64,000 nucleotides of DNA from Verrucomicrobiales bacterium. GTDB taxonomy: Bacteria; Verrucomicrobiota; Verrucomicrobiia; Verrucomicrobiales; DEV007. The notes beneath the pieces were generated by a model. That model searched no databases and was not told where the DNA came from. It saw only the letters and a list, made by a program, of their open reading frames with translations. Location: NCBI GenBank assembly GCA_029213005.1, contig JARGPI010000006.1:186001-250000 (forward strand). Direction: 5' to 3'. Position 1 is the first letter of the stretch. Each line of letters begins with the position of its first letter. Position numbers and translations under genes: made by a program. Positions 54,888 to 64,000 of this stretch are shown here, piece after piece.

Positions 54888-54934
54888 AATTTCGCTAACA
54901 TTACAGGACGATACGCCTCGCGGTCAAATGCCGA

Positions 54935-57775
54935 CTAACTTCCCAGCATCGACTTCGCTTTCGCAACCACGGCATCCAGCTTCGCCACATTTTTTGCGGC
55001 ACCGCGAGCCATCTCCGGTTTTCCGCCGCCTTTGCCGTCGGCCTCAGCCAGTGATTCACGGACGATGTCACCCGCTTTGAATTGCCCGGTGAGATCTTTA
55101 TGGACCACGGAACCGAAGTGAATCGTGTCATCCTCGACCACCGCAATGGCAACCGCTCCGGGGAACTGCCGGGCTTTCACCGTGTTCAACACCTCCTGAA
55201 GCAGAGCTGGCGAACCGTCCTCAATCACATCGACAAAAACCGCATCCGCTCCTTTTTCCGCGAGCGGCGCAGCCTTCTCCTCATACCAGGCCGAGGCTAT
55301 CGATGCAGCAGCCCCTGCGGAAGCCTTTTTAAGGGCCTTCTCCGCATTGATCGCCGCCGCTTTGAGTTCGTCACTGGTTTTGACCAGATCATTCAGCAAA
55401 TCATTGGCTTCGGTTGCTTCATCAGCATCGAGATGCGCATCGATCTTTTCAGAAAGCGTTTCGTCGATCTCGATCTCGACGGCAGGTTTTCCAAGCGCAG
55501 CGAGTTTCGTGTTTGCGTTTTTCAGCTTCGTCTTAGCGTCGGAAACCGCCTGAACGGTATCCGCCTTGATTTCACGCATCAGTTCGATTGCAGCATCTCC
55601 GCAAACCGCTTCGACCCGCCGGATGCCAGCCGCAATGGCACCTTCCGATTTCACCCGGAAGAATCCGAGATCGCCCGTCGCTTTCCGATGCGTTCCACCA
55701 CAAAGCTCCATCGAGTATCCATCAAACTCACCGGCTTTTCCGCCGATTTGAACCACCCGGACGAGATCTCCGTATTTGTCGCCGAAGAACTGCATGATGT
55801 CCTCGTTATCTTTGATCTCCCCGTGGGGAACTTCGCTAATCGAGACGGGATCATTCGACCCGATACAACGATTCACCATCGCCTCGATATCCGAAATCTG
55901 TTCGGCATTCAGGGCATCGGAATTGAAGTCGAAACGAAGACGGTCCGGAGCAACCAGGGAACCCTGTTGCGTGGCATCCGGACTGACTGTCTCGTGCAGC
56001 GCCCAGTGGAACAGATGCGTAGCCGTGTGGTGATTTTCGATCCCCCGTCGACGATCGACATCGACCTTCAGCGTGACTTCGCTGGTATCGGTATCCGGTT
56101 TGATATCGAGGTGGAGCGCAGCCGCTTCACCTATACCATAAGCACCGAGCACACCGACGGTTTCATCACCGGCAATCAGCTCTCCGGTATCTCCCTGCTG
56201 ACCGCCTTTCTCTATATAGAAAGGGTTTTTGTCAACGATCGCAAAGACACCGTCTTCGTTCTCTACCCATTCCAAAACGGTGGCAGTCGTTTCATCGACG
56301 TCGTATCCCACGAACTCGGTTTTAGCACTGGTCTCGATTTTCACCGCTGAAACGACGGTTCCACCGCCACCTTTGCTGCCGGTCGCTTTGTGCTCCTCGA
56401 CGAGACGCTCCACTTCCGTTTCATCAACTTTGATTTCCCGTTCATCGAGCAGTAGTTTAGTCAGATCGGTGGGGAATCCGTAGGTTTCCCAAAGCTTAAC
56501 CACCGTTCCCGGAGGGAAGGCTTCCCCTTTAGAAACGTCGTCAGCCGCCTGATTGAAGAGTCGCAGCCCGCGGTCGAGAGTTTTGTTAAATTGCGTCTCT
56601 TCGGCCAACAGCAGTTTTGTGATTCGCTCTTTCCGGTCTTTCAGCTCGGGGAAAACTCCGCCGAATTCTTTGAAGACCACCGGTGCCAATTCATGAAGGA
56701 ACGGTTTATCCGCTTCGAATCCGAGAATCCGCCCAAAGCGAACCGCCCGTCTCAAAATGTTCCGGATCACATAATTTCGATCGTTATTTCCCGGTTCGAT
56801 TCCGTCAGCGATGGAAAAGCAGGTTGTCCGGATATGATCGCCGATCACCCGGAATGCCACATCAATCATCTCCTGCTCGCTCAACCCATGGCGATTCCCA
56901 TCCTTCGGAACCGTGCCGGTGTATTTCTTTCCGGACATCTTCGAGAGCGCCTTGAAAATTGGCGAAAAGACATCGGTATCGTAATTGGAAACCAACTTAG
57001 AAAAGTCAGTCATGCTATCGGTCCCCTGGATGATCGAACAAATACGTTCGAAGCCCATCCCCGTGTCAACGTGCCGGGCCGGCAGCTCGCGGAAGGTCCC
57101 GTCTTCGTTGGCATTGAACTGGATGAAAACCAGGTTCCACACTTCGATACAGCGGGCGTCGTCCATATTGACGAGAGATCCCTTCGTATCGCCTTTTTCG
57201 GTCAAATCAATATGCAACTCCGAGCAAGGGCCGCAGGGGCCGGTCTCACCCATCATCCAGAAATTATCCTTCTTATTGCCATTCACAATATGAACTTTGG
57301 GATCGAGACGGGCCTCTTCGAAAATTTTAGCCCAAATATCGTAGGCTTCCTGATCGAACTCCGCAGGATCGCCCTCGGCCGGAGAATAAACGGTCGCATA
57401 AACCCGGTTCGCCGGAATCCCCCAGCGACCCACCACCAACTCCCAGGACCACTCAATTGCTTCTTTTTTGAAGTAATTTCCGAAGCTCCAGTTCCCCAGC
57501 ATCTCGAAAAAAGTGTGGTGATAAGTGTCGTATCCCACATCGTCGAGATCGTTATGTTTCCCCCCGGCACGGATACACTTCTGGGTGTCCGCCGCGCGTG
57601 GAGGATCGTAAGGGGCCGCCTCTGCACCAAGGAAATAAGGGACAAACTGATTCATCCCCGCGTTGGTGAACTTCAAGTTCGGGGAAGTCGGCATCAGCGA
57701 AGCTGAAGGCACGATAGTGTGTTCTTTTTCCTCAAAAAAATCGAGGAACGACTGTCTTATTTCACGAGATGTCAT
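54935..57775 (-). CDS. alaS: alanyl-tRNA synthetase
   Basis: 946 residues, normal length. Catalytic domain begins MTSREIRQSFLDFFEEKEHT with motif-2-like FFEMLGNWSFGNYFKKEAIE. The tRNA-recognition middle and the editing domain (HHTATHLFHWALHETV, CGGTHRKATGDLG) are present, then a C-Ala coiled-coil domain ending at MLGS. Complete. It attaches alanine to tRNA-Ala and clears mischarged Ser/Gly. Single gene; alaS is transcribed leftward from 57775. Confidence 0.96.
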   Translation of the reverse strand: MTSREIRQSFLDFFEEKEHTIVPSASLMPTSPNLKFTNAGMNQFVPYFLGAEAAPYDPPRAADTQKCIRAGGKHNDLDDVGYDTYHHTFFEMLGNWSFGNYFKKEAIEWSWELVVGRWGIPANRVYATVYSPAEGDPAEFDQEAYDIWAKIFEEARLDPKVHIVNGNKKDNFWMMGETGPCGPCSELHIDLTEKGDTKGSLVNMDDARCIEVWNLVFIQFNANEDGTFRELPARHVDTGMGFERICSIIQGTDSMTDFSKLVSNYDTDVFSPIFKALSKMSGKKYTGTVPKDGNRHGLSEQEMIDVAFRVIGDHIRTTCFSIADGIEPGNNDRNYVIRNILRRAVRFGRILGFEADKPFLHELAPVVFKEFGGVFPELKDRKERITKLLLAEETQFNKTLDRGLRLFNQAADDVSKGEAFPPGTVVKLWETYGFPTDLTKLLLDEREIKVDETEVERLVEEHKATGSKGGGGTVVSAVKIETSAKTEFVGYDVDETTATVLEWVENEDGVFAIVDKNPFYIEKGGQQGDTGELIAGDETVGVLGAYGIGEAAALHLDIKPDTDTSEVTLKVDVDRRRGIENHHTATHLFHWALHETVSPDATQQGSLVAPDRLRFDFNSDALNAEQISDIEAMVNRCIGSNDPVSISEVPHGEIKDNEDIMQFFGDKYGDLVRVVQIGGKAGEFDGYSMELCGGTHRKATGDLGFFRVKSEGAIAAGIRRVEAVCGDAAIELMREIKADTVQAVSDAKTKLKNANTKLAALGKPAVEIEIDETLSEKIDAHLDADEATEANDLLNDLVKTSDELKAAAINAEKALKKASAGAAASIASAWYEEKAAPLAEKGADAVFVDVIEDGSPALLQEVLNTVKARQFPGAVAIAVVEDDTIHFGSVVHKDLTGQFKAGDIVRESLAEADGKGGGKPEMARGAAKNVAKLDAVVAKAKSMLGS

Positions 57776-57830
57776 TTCGGGAGGAAAGTACTCGCTTTAA
57801 ACAGAGAGGCAAGAATGGATTCAGCCCACG

Positions 57831-57861
57831 GAAAAACGAAAAGCCCGGATAACCGGGCTTT
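57831..57861 (-). terminator. rho-independent terminator of the giant surface-protein gene
   Basis: Stem AAAGCCCGG / CCGGGCTTT (9 bp) with a 4-base loop. Read on the minus strand it is followed by TTTTCGTTTTT. It lies 27 bp after the stop at 57888. Confidence 0.9.
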
Positions 57862-57887
57862 CCGCCAGATAACTTGAATTCGGCCGC

Positions 57888-60800
57888 TTAAACCCTTTTC
57901 ATGAATGCCGGCACGTCGGAAACAGGAGCCCCGTAGACCCTGAGGCTCGAGTAAACGTTGGTGCCTGGCTCGTAGAGGTAGAAGACATTTCCAGCTTTGC
58001 CCACTTTGCGTAACGCTCTGGTCAATAAGCGGTCTTCTTCCTCCATATCCTCCTTCTCCGCATCTGTCGATGGGCGAACCGCGCGGTCGTCACGCTTCTC
58101 CTCAACTGTCGAATTTTCAGCAACCGTTAAGCCGCCTTTCCGACTGCCCATAGCAGAATCAAGAACGGCCTCAAGGCTTGATCTCGGCACATAAGTTCCT
58201 ATCACCGCTTCACTGGGACTGAGATTACCCCAATGCCCTTCGTAGCCATCATAATCAAACAGCCCATAGGACCAATCGAAAGCGACGTAGTTGCTTTTAT
58301 TTTTCTGGTTAGCTATTGCCTGAGCCAACGGGGCAGGAAGTTCGAATGGAGGGCGCACCACCGGAGAACCCGGACGAGTCGGAGGCACCTGCGGATTCAC
58401 ATCGTCCGGATTGGCAAAATAGATATTGTAAAAGCCCAACGCATGGAAAGGAAAGAAACCTTCAGGTGGCGTTCCGAAATCCCCGACGGGCTCTCCATAG
58501 ATCCCGGTCTTCATCGTATGCTCCGTTCCAAAATGCTCATCGATTCCATTTCGGTTTCCAACTCCGCCAAAAGCTGAGGGGTTGTAACCGGCACTGTTCA
58601 AGTAAGCTTCAGAAGCGATTTGGTCCTGTAAGGCCGAAGGCATATAGAGTCGAAGCTCTGTGGTCAATCCCCCGTCGGCACTGGTAATGACTGAGCCACT
58701 GCTCATCTGGAATATACCGGTACCAGTTGTCGGATTGTTTCGGCTCACCGCTATCAAGGTATCTCCATCCGCCCCGATCGTAACACCGTTCGAAGTGTGA
58801 GACAGGTCGACGTGCCCGATTTGAGCGCCAAATCCGGAATCCGTTAAATCAGAATTGATTCCGTTCAACATCATCATGCTATTGCCCACGCTGACCAGAA
58901 TATCTCCCTCCCGGCTTCCACTACCGTTACTGCCATACTGAAAGTTAGAGGTAGCGTGCCCGATTTTTGCGGCGGCATCATGAATATTGATACCGTTGAT
59001 CACCCTCGCTCCTCTTTGCATCACGAGGTTATTCCCTACTTCAATATCGATAGTTCCCGAGTAGTTCCCCGAGGTATCGTTACCGCCGTGACCGATCTGC
59101 GCCGATGCGAGGCGGCTGGCGACGCCACCAAGAAGCGTCAAATCAGTCCCCGCAACCACTCTGATCTCTCCGGAAGCATCACCATCTGAAAAGCCTCCTC
59201 CGTTACCAATTTTTGCATAGTTGGCACGAAAATCATCGGTGTCAGCGTTGATCACAGTGCTTCCGCCACCCTGCAGGGTCACACTGCCTTTTGCCGCGAT
59301 CACTTCGATGTCGCCGAAGTAGCCACCGTTACCAGCACTGTTATTCTGATTTCCACCCTGCGCATCACTATCAAATCCACCGTGGCCGATTTGCCCGAAA
59401 CTGGACCGGGCTTTGGATACGTGCCCTGTGTTATCGAAAGCACTGAGTAATTCTCCGAGAGCATTCACGGTTACAGTCAAGTTATCCACAACTGGCACCC
59501 CACCCTGAACGGTGATGTTCCCCAAGCGCGAAACCACACTGATATCACCAGAAAGTGTCTGCGACCGACCGCCGGTCTCGTTGGCGCCACCATTGTTGCC
59601 GATTTGGGCATGAGAAGAGTTCTCTCCGGTTCCCCCGGCGACAACGATATCTCCGTCTCCATGAACCTGGATCAGATCAGCTACATGATTTCCACCGGTG
59701 TAGGCACCACCGTGGCCGATCAGAGCGAAACGGGACCGGGTGGAGGAGTCAAAACTGCGCCCCGCGGCCGAGTCCGTTCCAAAAGATCCTGCAACATCAC
59801 CGCTCAGACCACCGCCGACCACTCGAATGCCTCCGGATCCCATATCAATAATGATGGATCCACTCATCCCGGTATCATCCAACCGGGAGTTGTCGTCATT
59901 GTTCCTATCTGAGTCAAATCCACCGTGCCCAATCATCCCGAACGTTTCCCGGCCCATACCCCCGTAAACCGTCAGATTTCCATCACCGTTGATTATAATA
60001 TTTCCACTGTGATCCCCCCGGCTCGTCCATCCACCATGACCGATCATTGCGTAGTTCCGCAGTGATTGAGACGGGTCATCCTGAGAAACGCCGAGAGCAA
60101 CACCTGCAGCAGGTCCAACGAATACGGATCCGATCTGAGTCCCCCCGACTGCCATATCCCAAACCTTGATTTCAAGCTGTTCGCCAACCGAGATACCATA
60201 CTTTATATCCCCGGCTTCCACTCGAATATTGCCATCCATCGAGCCCGCATTGAGTCCGGCGTTTAAGGTGATATTTCCTCTGATTCCCTCTCCATCTGCC
60301 GCACTGGCGTCTACATCCACCGAACGTCCGCCGTGTCCAATTTGAGCATAACTCTCATAGGAATAAAACAGTGGCGCTGGTAATTCCCAGAAGGTACCGT
60401 CGGCCCGAGCGAGACGAACCGGTTTCAAAACCACTTTTCCGGGAGTTGAGGTCACATCGGTCTCTACTCCGAGTCGCCGGATCATTTGAGGACCCGCAGT
60501 TTCCTTCATGGCTCCGAGAACTGAAATGTTTCCCCCGATATTCGCAACGATATCCGAAGACCCCAGCACTCCCATACCCTGGGCGACCTTGCCTGTCCGG
60601 TTGATATCGGTATCGGAATCGTAGCCTCCATGACCGATCTGAGCAAAGTTTCTAATCCCGGTTGCTCCATTGTCTTCAGACTGATTCAATCTTGGAGTTC
60701 CCAATGTATTGGTATTGTTGTCCCCGTTGTTGTTTTCTATAGAAACGGCGTCGTATCCAGCTCTCGCTTCAAGTTCAAGATTCCCCCCGGCCTTCAAGGT

Positions 60801-63800
60801 AATATCACCCCAGTGGTCACCATAAGAGTTTCGACCCCCGTGACCAATCATGGTATAGTTGTCGTTCCGGTTTTCTTCGATCCCCAATCCTCCTTGAGCC
60901 ACCGAAACCTGACCTCGCTGGAGAGAATCCGGCCCCGCGAGGAAGCTGAGATTACCTGTCGCATTCACGGAAATATCCCCGTGATGCCCGGTGTCGAGAT
61001 TCGTCGCGATACCGTTGATGAACCCACCGGGATTGTTCGGGTCTTCGATCACAATGGTATTCCCGACGGCTTCGGCATAAGCATAACGACCTCCATGGCC
61101 AAGCTGGGAATAGGCATTCCCTCCGGTCCCGTAACCGCTTCGGAAAATAACATCACCACCGGAATTAACGGTGATATCGCCACTTTTGGTGCCATTGCTG
61201 GTGTTTTGACGATAAAAATTGGTATACCCGGTGCTGTATATGACGCCGCTATCGAAATCGAGCTGGCTGCCATTGGTTGAGAGCCGGGTTTCCGTGGCCT
61301 GGAGATCCTGACTGAATCCACCATGCCCCAACTGAGCGTATGACTCGCTTCGTCCGGCATACATTTCGATATTTCCAGTAGCGGAAACATTAATATCACC
61401 GGTTGCCCCGCCGCCGGAGCGTGCGCCCCCGCCATGACCGATTTGTACATGAGCCCCGGTTCCACGGTTCAATACGAGATCGGTACCGCCATTCCCGTCG
61501 ACTTGACTGGTGATACGGTCGAAAATGATACTGCCGGCGAATGCATTCACATCAATGTCGCCCCAATGATCACCATACTGTTCAACTCCGCCATGGCCGA
61601 TCATTGCATAGGCCTGGTTACCGGATGCAGTAAAAGCAATGCCTCTCGCTGAATTAACCGTTATATTTCCACCGTGTCCATGCGCCAACCCTGTATCAGA
61701 ATTCATTGCGATTCCCAGTAAGCGGGTAGCTTGATCACCCGCATTTACACCGGGGTCGACCGCGGTAGACAGAGCTTCATAGTGAAAGGACCGATAGCCG
61801 CCGTGACCAATTTGGACAAAGGACCTGTCCCGGTTACTGTTTGAACCTATCGTATTGTCATCCGGAGAGGCGCTGGCGACAATACCGCCCGTGGTAGTGG
61901 TTACGGTAATGTTTCCGCTGTGATCACCGCGAATCCTTTCGCCACCATGACCAATCATCGTGAAAGCATCGTTGTTCTTACCTGCCGTCATCGAAATTGC
62001 AGAAGCCGTCACGGAGATATCTCCTCTCATATCCCCGAAGACGGAAACTCCAAAATCGTTATTATCGCCCAGACCCGTTTCCGATGCGGTATTCCCCCGG
62101 TCAGCATCAGGATCATCGTGAGCACCACCTCCGTGGCCGATTTGACTATGAGATTCAGTACGACCGGATAGCATCACAAGGACACCACCTGTTTGAACCA
62201 CTATATTCCCACTGTTATTTCCATTTCCCAGCGTCGTATTACCACTATCGCTTCCAAAGTCGCGCAATCCGATTGAATCGTTCAACTGCAACCCAGAGGA
62301 GTCCCGGTTGTCCATATCGTCGTCGTTTTCGCGTCGCCCGCCGTGGCCAATCATAACATAGGCCCGGTCAGTCAGGTTAGTATCAATCGCGTGCGGCACC
62401 AGATAGACACCGTCTTTCGCGTATACATTGATATTTCCGGTAACACCGGTTTTGTAGTCGATATCACCCAGATCTCCGGTATCGGCATCAACGGAAAAAG
62501 TTTTGATATAGACGTCGTCGCCTCCGCCGATCTTACCGTCTGCGCCTAAGCCGGCAAGCGCCCGACCTCTCAGGTCGTTTTCACGCCGATATCCGAATTG
62601 AGTGAACTCGCCTCCATTATCCCCTGAAGTAAGAAAGAAGAGACTTCCGAAAGCATTCGTTTCCCCTCTGGCACTCCCCACTTCCACCGGCTCCAAAGCC
62701 GCGTCATTCAGGAATATAGACCCACCGTTGATTCCGTAGTTCCCGTACATTCCGGAAAGCACCTTCGATGAGTTGACGCTGGTTCCCACCCCACCTTGAC
62801 TGGCAGCAAATGAAGAGGCACCCGTGCTGTCCCAGCCCGCTACCAGTGTGATATGGCCGGTGCCGGCAAAGGCGGTGTCGGTTGAACCATGGTTTTTGAT
62901 ATCACCGTTAATGAAAATGTGCCGGTTGGCAAAAAAAGCGAGAGAATTGGGACTGTCGTATTGAATATCCGAACCGGCATTGACGGTAATATCACCCCTT
63001 CCAGTACCTCCTGAAGAGGTATGAATCACAACATTGCTGGTCAGAACTGCTGCTACCAGGGCGGCATCAGTCATGGTGACAGCGCCGGTAGGACCTATCA
63101 CCACATCGGTAGGGTCAAGCAGCAGCGTTCCGGTAATCCCGTTCGCCGCCGAAGTATTGGCAAAACCTAAGTAGGTAAGCCAGTTTTTCCCGGAGACTTC
63201 AACGAAGCCACCGTTTCCAATAAACCCCTTGGATTGAGCCGAGATGTCACCACCAAACATTGTATCGCCGTCTGACCAGAGAATCACGCGGCCACCGTCA
63301 CCCAACTCCCCATCCGCAACGATAAGAGCGCCTTCAGAAACTGTGGTTTGACTGGAATTACGGATATCAATTTCATTTCCCTGAAATCCTCCTCCAACGC
63401 GGATTTGACCACCTTCATAACCCGAAACATCAACTTTTGCTGTAGCAGCCAGTTCCACCATTCCGCCCGCAATGTCGACGCTTCCGCCACCTCCCTGAGT
63501 CCCCCGGCTCGAAATTGATCCGGCCATTTCAACCTTGCCACCGGCATCAAGATTCACTGATCCACCGTTGAGACCGTCAGCAACGAAAAGAGCATCTTTG
63601 CCTACCACTATTTCAGATGCGTTTACCGTCACCGAACCACCATCTCTACCCTGCTCACCTGAGACATCGACCTTACCGGCCTGAAAGTTCGCAGATTGCG
63701 CGGAAACATTGATCTGCCCTCCGCTACCGTTTTCATTTCGTGCATATAGATTTCCGGTATTAATAACGCTGCCTCCACTTCCAGCATTTAAAGTCAGGCG

Positions 63801-64000
63801 ACCGCCTTTGAACCCATATCCCCGGGCGCGAACCACACCGGAATTGTTGATCGCAAGCGCGTAAAAATTGCCATCAGCTTCGATTTGAACATTTCCGCCG
63901 GAAATTGACCCAACATTTGAAATGCCGGTCTCCGCCCCGCTTCCCGCACCCCGGACAGAAATCGTAGCCCCGTCCAACGTTTTACTGACGAGGATGTCCC
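57888..64000 (-). CDS. giant filamentous-haemagglutinin-like surface protein, 5' end outside window
   Basis: More than 2030 codons visible; the frame is open to the right edge and the start lies beyond it. N-terminal visible part is a Gly/Ser/Asn-rich beta-helix (GAGSGAETGISNVGSISGGN), as in haemagglutinin/autotransporter passengers. From about residue 540 to 1800 (counted from 63977) the repeat core IGHGG recurs at intervals of roughly 60-110 residues: 16 exact [IL]GHGG copies and four variants (GNNGG, GNGGG, GHATS, GHVDL), often within SYAQIGHGG or DHSGNI. The C-terminus is a distinct globular part ending with FYLYEPGTNVYSSLRVYG. No autotransporter barrel is seen, so export would need a separate partner. 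Closed by the 57831-57861 terminator. Confidence 0.85.
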   Translation of the reverse strand, partial: DILVSKTLDGATISVRGAGSGAETGISNVGSISGGNVQIEADGNFYALAINNSGVVRARGYGFKGGRLTLNAGSGGSVINTGNLYARNENGSGGQINVSAQSANFQAGKVDVSGEQGRDGGSVTVNASEIVVGKDALFVADGLNGGSVNLDAGGKVEMAGSISSRGTQGGGGSVDIAGGMVELAATAKVDVSGYEGGQIRVGGGFQGNEIDIRNSSQTTVSEGALIVADGELGDGGRVILWSDGDTMFGGDISAQSKGFIGNGGFVEVSGKNWLTYLGFANTSAANGITGTLLLDPTDVVIGPTGAVTMTDAALVAAVLTSNVVIHTSSGGTGRGDITVNAGSDIQYDSPNSLAFFANRHIFINGDIKNHGSTDTAFAGTGHITLVAGWDSTGASSFAASQGGVGTSVNSSKVLSGMYGNYGINGGSIFLNDAALEPVEVGSARGETNAFGSLFFLTSGDNGGEFTQFGYRRENDLRGRALAGLGADGKIGGGDDVYIKTFSVDADTGDLGDIDYKTGVTGNINVYAKDGVYLVPHAIDTNLTDRAYVMIGHGGRRENDDDMDNRDSSGLQLNDSIGLRDFGSDSGNTTLGNGNNSGNIVVQTGGVLVMLSGRTESHSQIGHGGGAHDDPDADRGNTASETGLGDNNDFGVSVFGDMRGDISVTASAISMTAGKNNDAFTMIGHGGERIRGDHSGNITVTTTTGGIVASASPDDNTIGSNSNRDRSFVQIGHGGYRSFHYEALSTAVDPGVNAGDQATRLLGIAMNSDTGLAHGHGGNITVNSARGIAFTASGNQAYAMIGHGGVEQYGDHWGDIDVNAFAGSIIFDRITSQVDGNGGTDLVLNRGTGAHVQIGHGGGARSGGGATGDINVSATGNIEMYAGRSESYAQLGHGGFSQDLQATETRLSTNGSQLDFDSGVIYSTGYTNFYRQNTSNGTKSGDITVNSGGDVIFRSGYGTGGNAYSQLGHGGRYAYAEAVGNTIVIEDPNNPGGFINGIATNLDTGHHGDISVNATGNLSFLAGPDSLQRGQVSVAQGGLGIEENRNDNYTMIGHGGRNSYGDHWGDITLKAGGNLELEARAGYDAVSIENNNGDNNTNTLGTPRLNQSEDNGATGIRNFAQIGHGGYDSDTDINRTGKVAQGMGVLGSSDIVANIGGNISVLGAMKETAGPQMIRRLGVETDVTSTPGKVVLKPVRLARADGTFWELPAPLFYSYESYAQIGHGGRSVDVDASAADGEGIRGNITLNAGLNAGSMDGNIRVEAGDIKYGISVGEQLEIKVWDMAVGGTQIGSVFVGPAAGVALGVSQDDPSQSLRNYAMIGHGGWTSRGDHSGNIIINGDGNLTVYGGMGRETFGMIGHGGFDSDRNNDDNSRLDDTGMSGSIIIDMGSGGIRVVGGGLSGDVAGSFGTDSAAGRSFDSSTRSRFALIGHGGAYTGGNHVADLIQVHGDGDIVVAGGTGENSSHAQIGNNGGANETGGRSQTLSGDISVVSRLGNITVQGGVPVVDNLTVTVNALGELLSAFDNTGHVSKARSSFGQIGHGGFDSDAQGGNQNNSAGNGGYFGDIEVIAAKGSVTLQGGGSTVINADTDDFRANYAKIGNGGGFSDGDASGEIRVVAGTDLTLLGGVASRLASAQIGHGGNDTSGNYSGTIDIEVGNNLVMQRGARVINGINIHDAAAKIGHATSNFQYGSNGSGSREGDILVSVGNSMMMLNGINSDLTDSGFGAQIGHVDLSHTSNGVTIGADGDTLIAVSRNNPTTGTGIFQMSSGSVITSADGGLTTELRLYMPSALQDQIASEAYLNSAGYNPSAFGGVGNRNGIDEHFGTEHTMKTGIYGEPVGDFGTPPEGFFPFHALGFYNIYFANPDDVNPQVPPTRPGSPVVRPPFELPAPLAQAIANQKNKSNYVAFDWSYGLFDYDGYEGHWGNLSPSEAVIGTYVPRSSLEAVLDSAMGSRKGGLTVAENSTVEEKRDDRAVRPSTDAEKEDMEEEDRLLTRALRKVGKAGNVFYLYEPGTNVYSSLRVYGAPVSDVPAFMKRV

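Noticed and set aside
55082..57706. Long plus-strand frames opposite alaS
   Set aside because: Antisense to an intact alanyl-tRNA synthetase; no independent signals.

Overview
The window looks like a chromosome segment of a marine or soil Verrucomicrobiota-type bacterium (PVC superphylum). This rests on families typical of that group: a DUF1501 protein with a WD40 partner, a DUF1587/1592/1588/1585 cytochrome paired with a DUF1552 Tat protein, a PVC-type CxxCH membrane-bound dehydrogenase with HEAT repeats, secreted sulfatases, a formylglycine-generating-enzyme/LRR fusion and an SHD1-domain lipoprotein. Most of the backbone is visibly GC-rich; the accessory block at 26.7-36.3 kb is AT-richer. 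No rRNA or complete tRNA was seen.

Layout: (1) 0-2.6 kb, a WD40 protein (cut by the left edge) and DUF1501. (2) 2.7-7.5 kb, a GbsR-type regulator in front of a tight membrane/lipid-like operon: DCC-MBOAT fusion, two paralogous small membrane proteins, a TIGR01777 epimerase, DUF2071 and DoxX. (3) 7.6-11.8 kb, a MoxR ATPase / DUF58 / transglutaminase operon. (4) 11.9-16.2 kb, an unrecognised protein with a strong terminator, then a 1.1 k-residue PVC dehydrogenase-cytochrome. (5) 16.2-17.0 kb, about 690 bases without a gene, rich in hairpins and closed by a perfect terminator: a candidate large structured RNA. (6) 17.2-18.35 kb, a tandem array of about 340-bp units made of REP/BIME-like palindromes. 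(7) 18.4-24.6 kb, a sulfatase, a surface protein with an 11-residue repeat, and a TetR-controlled operon with two matching operators.

(8) 24.7-36.3 kb is the accessory island. A nonsense-interrupted IS91-type transposase is followed by five near-identical copies and one decayed copy of a 70-bp direct repeat. The intervals between repeats hold unrelated cargo. The first holds a 1628-residue metallophosphoesterase-NACHT-HEAT protein (probable anti-phage STAND protein) and a RAYT-like remnant. The others hold a 5' sulfatase fragment, an internal DUF1592/1588 fragment, an inverted phage recombination fragment, and a C-terminal fragment with a possible immunity gene. Several cargoes are cut in mid-gene exactly at the repeat, so the array behaves like a collection of captured fragments. 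This is the most unusual part of the window.

(9) 36.4-46.1 kb, a methyltransferase, two lipoproteins, the FGE-LRR fusion and the DUF1592-family cytochrome with its DUF1552 partner. (10) 46.2-48.9 kb, a ferrous iron operon feoA-feoA-feoB plus a tiny Cys-rich membrane protein. (11) 49.1-57.8 kb, a phosphoesterase, selA, a TlpA-like protein, a lipoprotein, an orphan BrnT-like protein, a repeat-rich gap, a second TIGR01777 epimerase and alaS. (12) 57.9-64 kb, the C-terminal 2 k residues of a giant filamentous-haemagglutinin-like surface protein with about 20 copies of an IGHGG motif, running off the right edge.

All family calls come from reading motifs in the translations; no database search was run.
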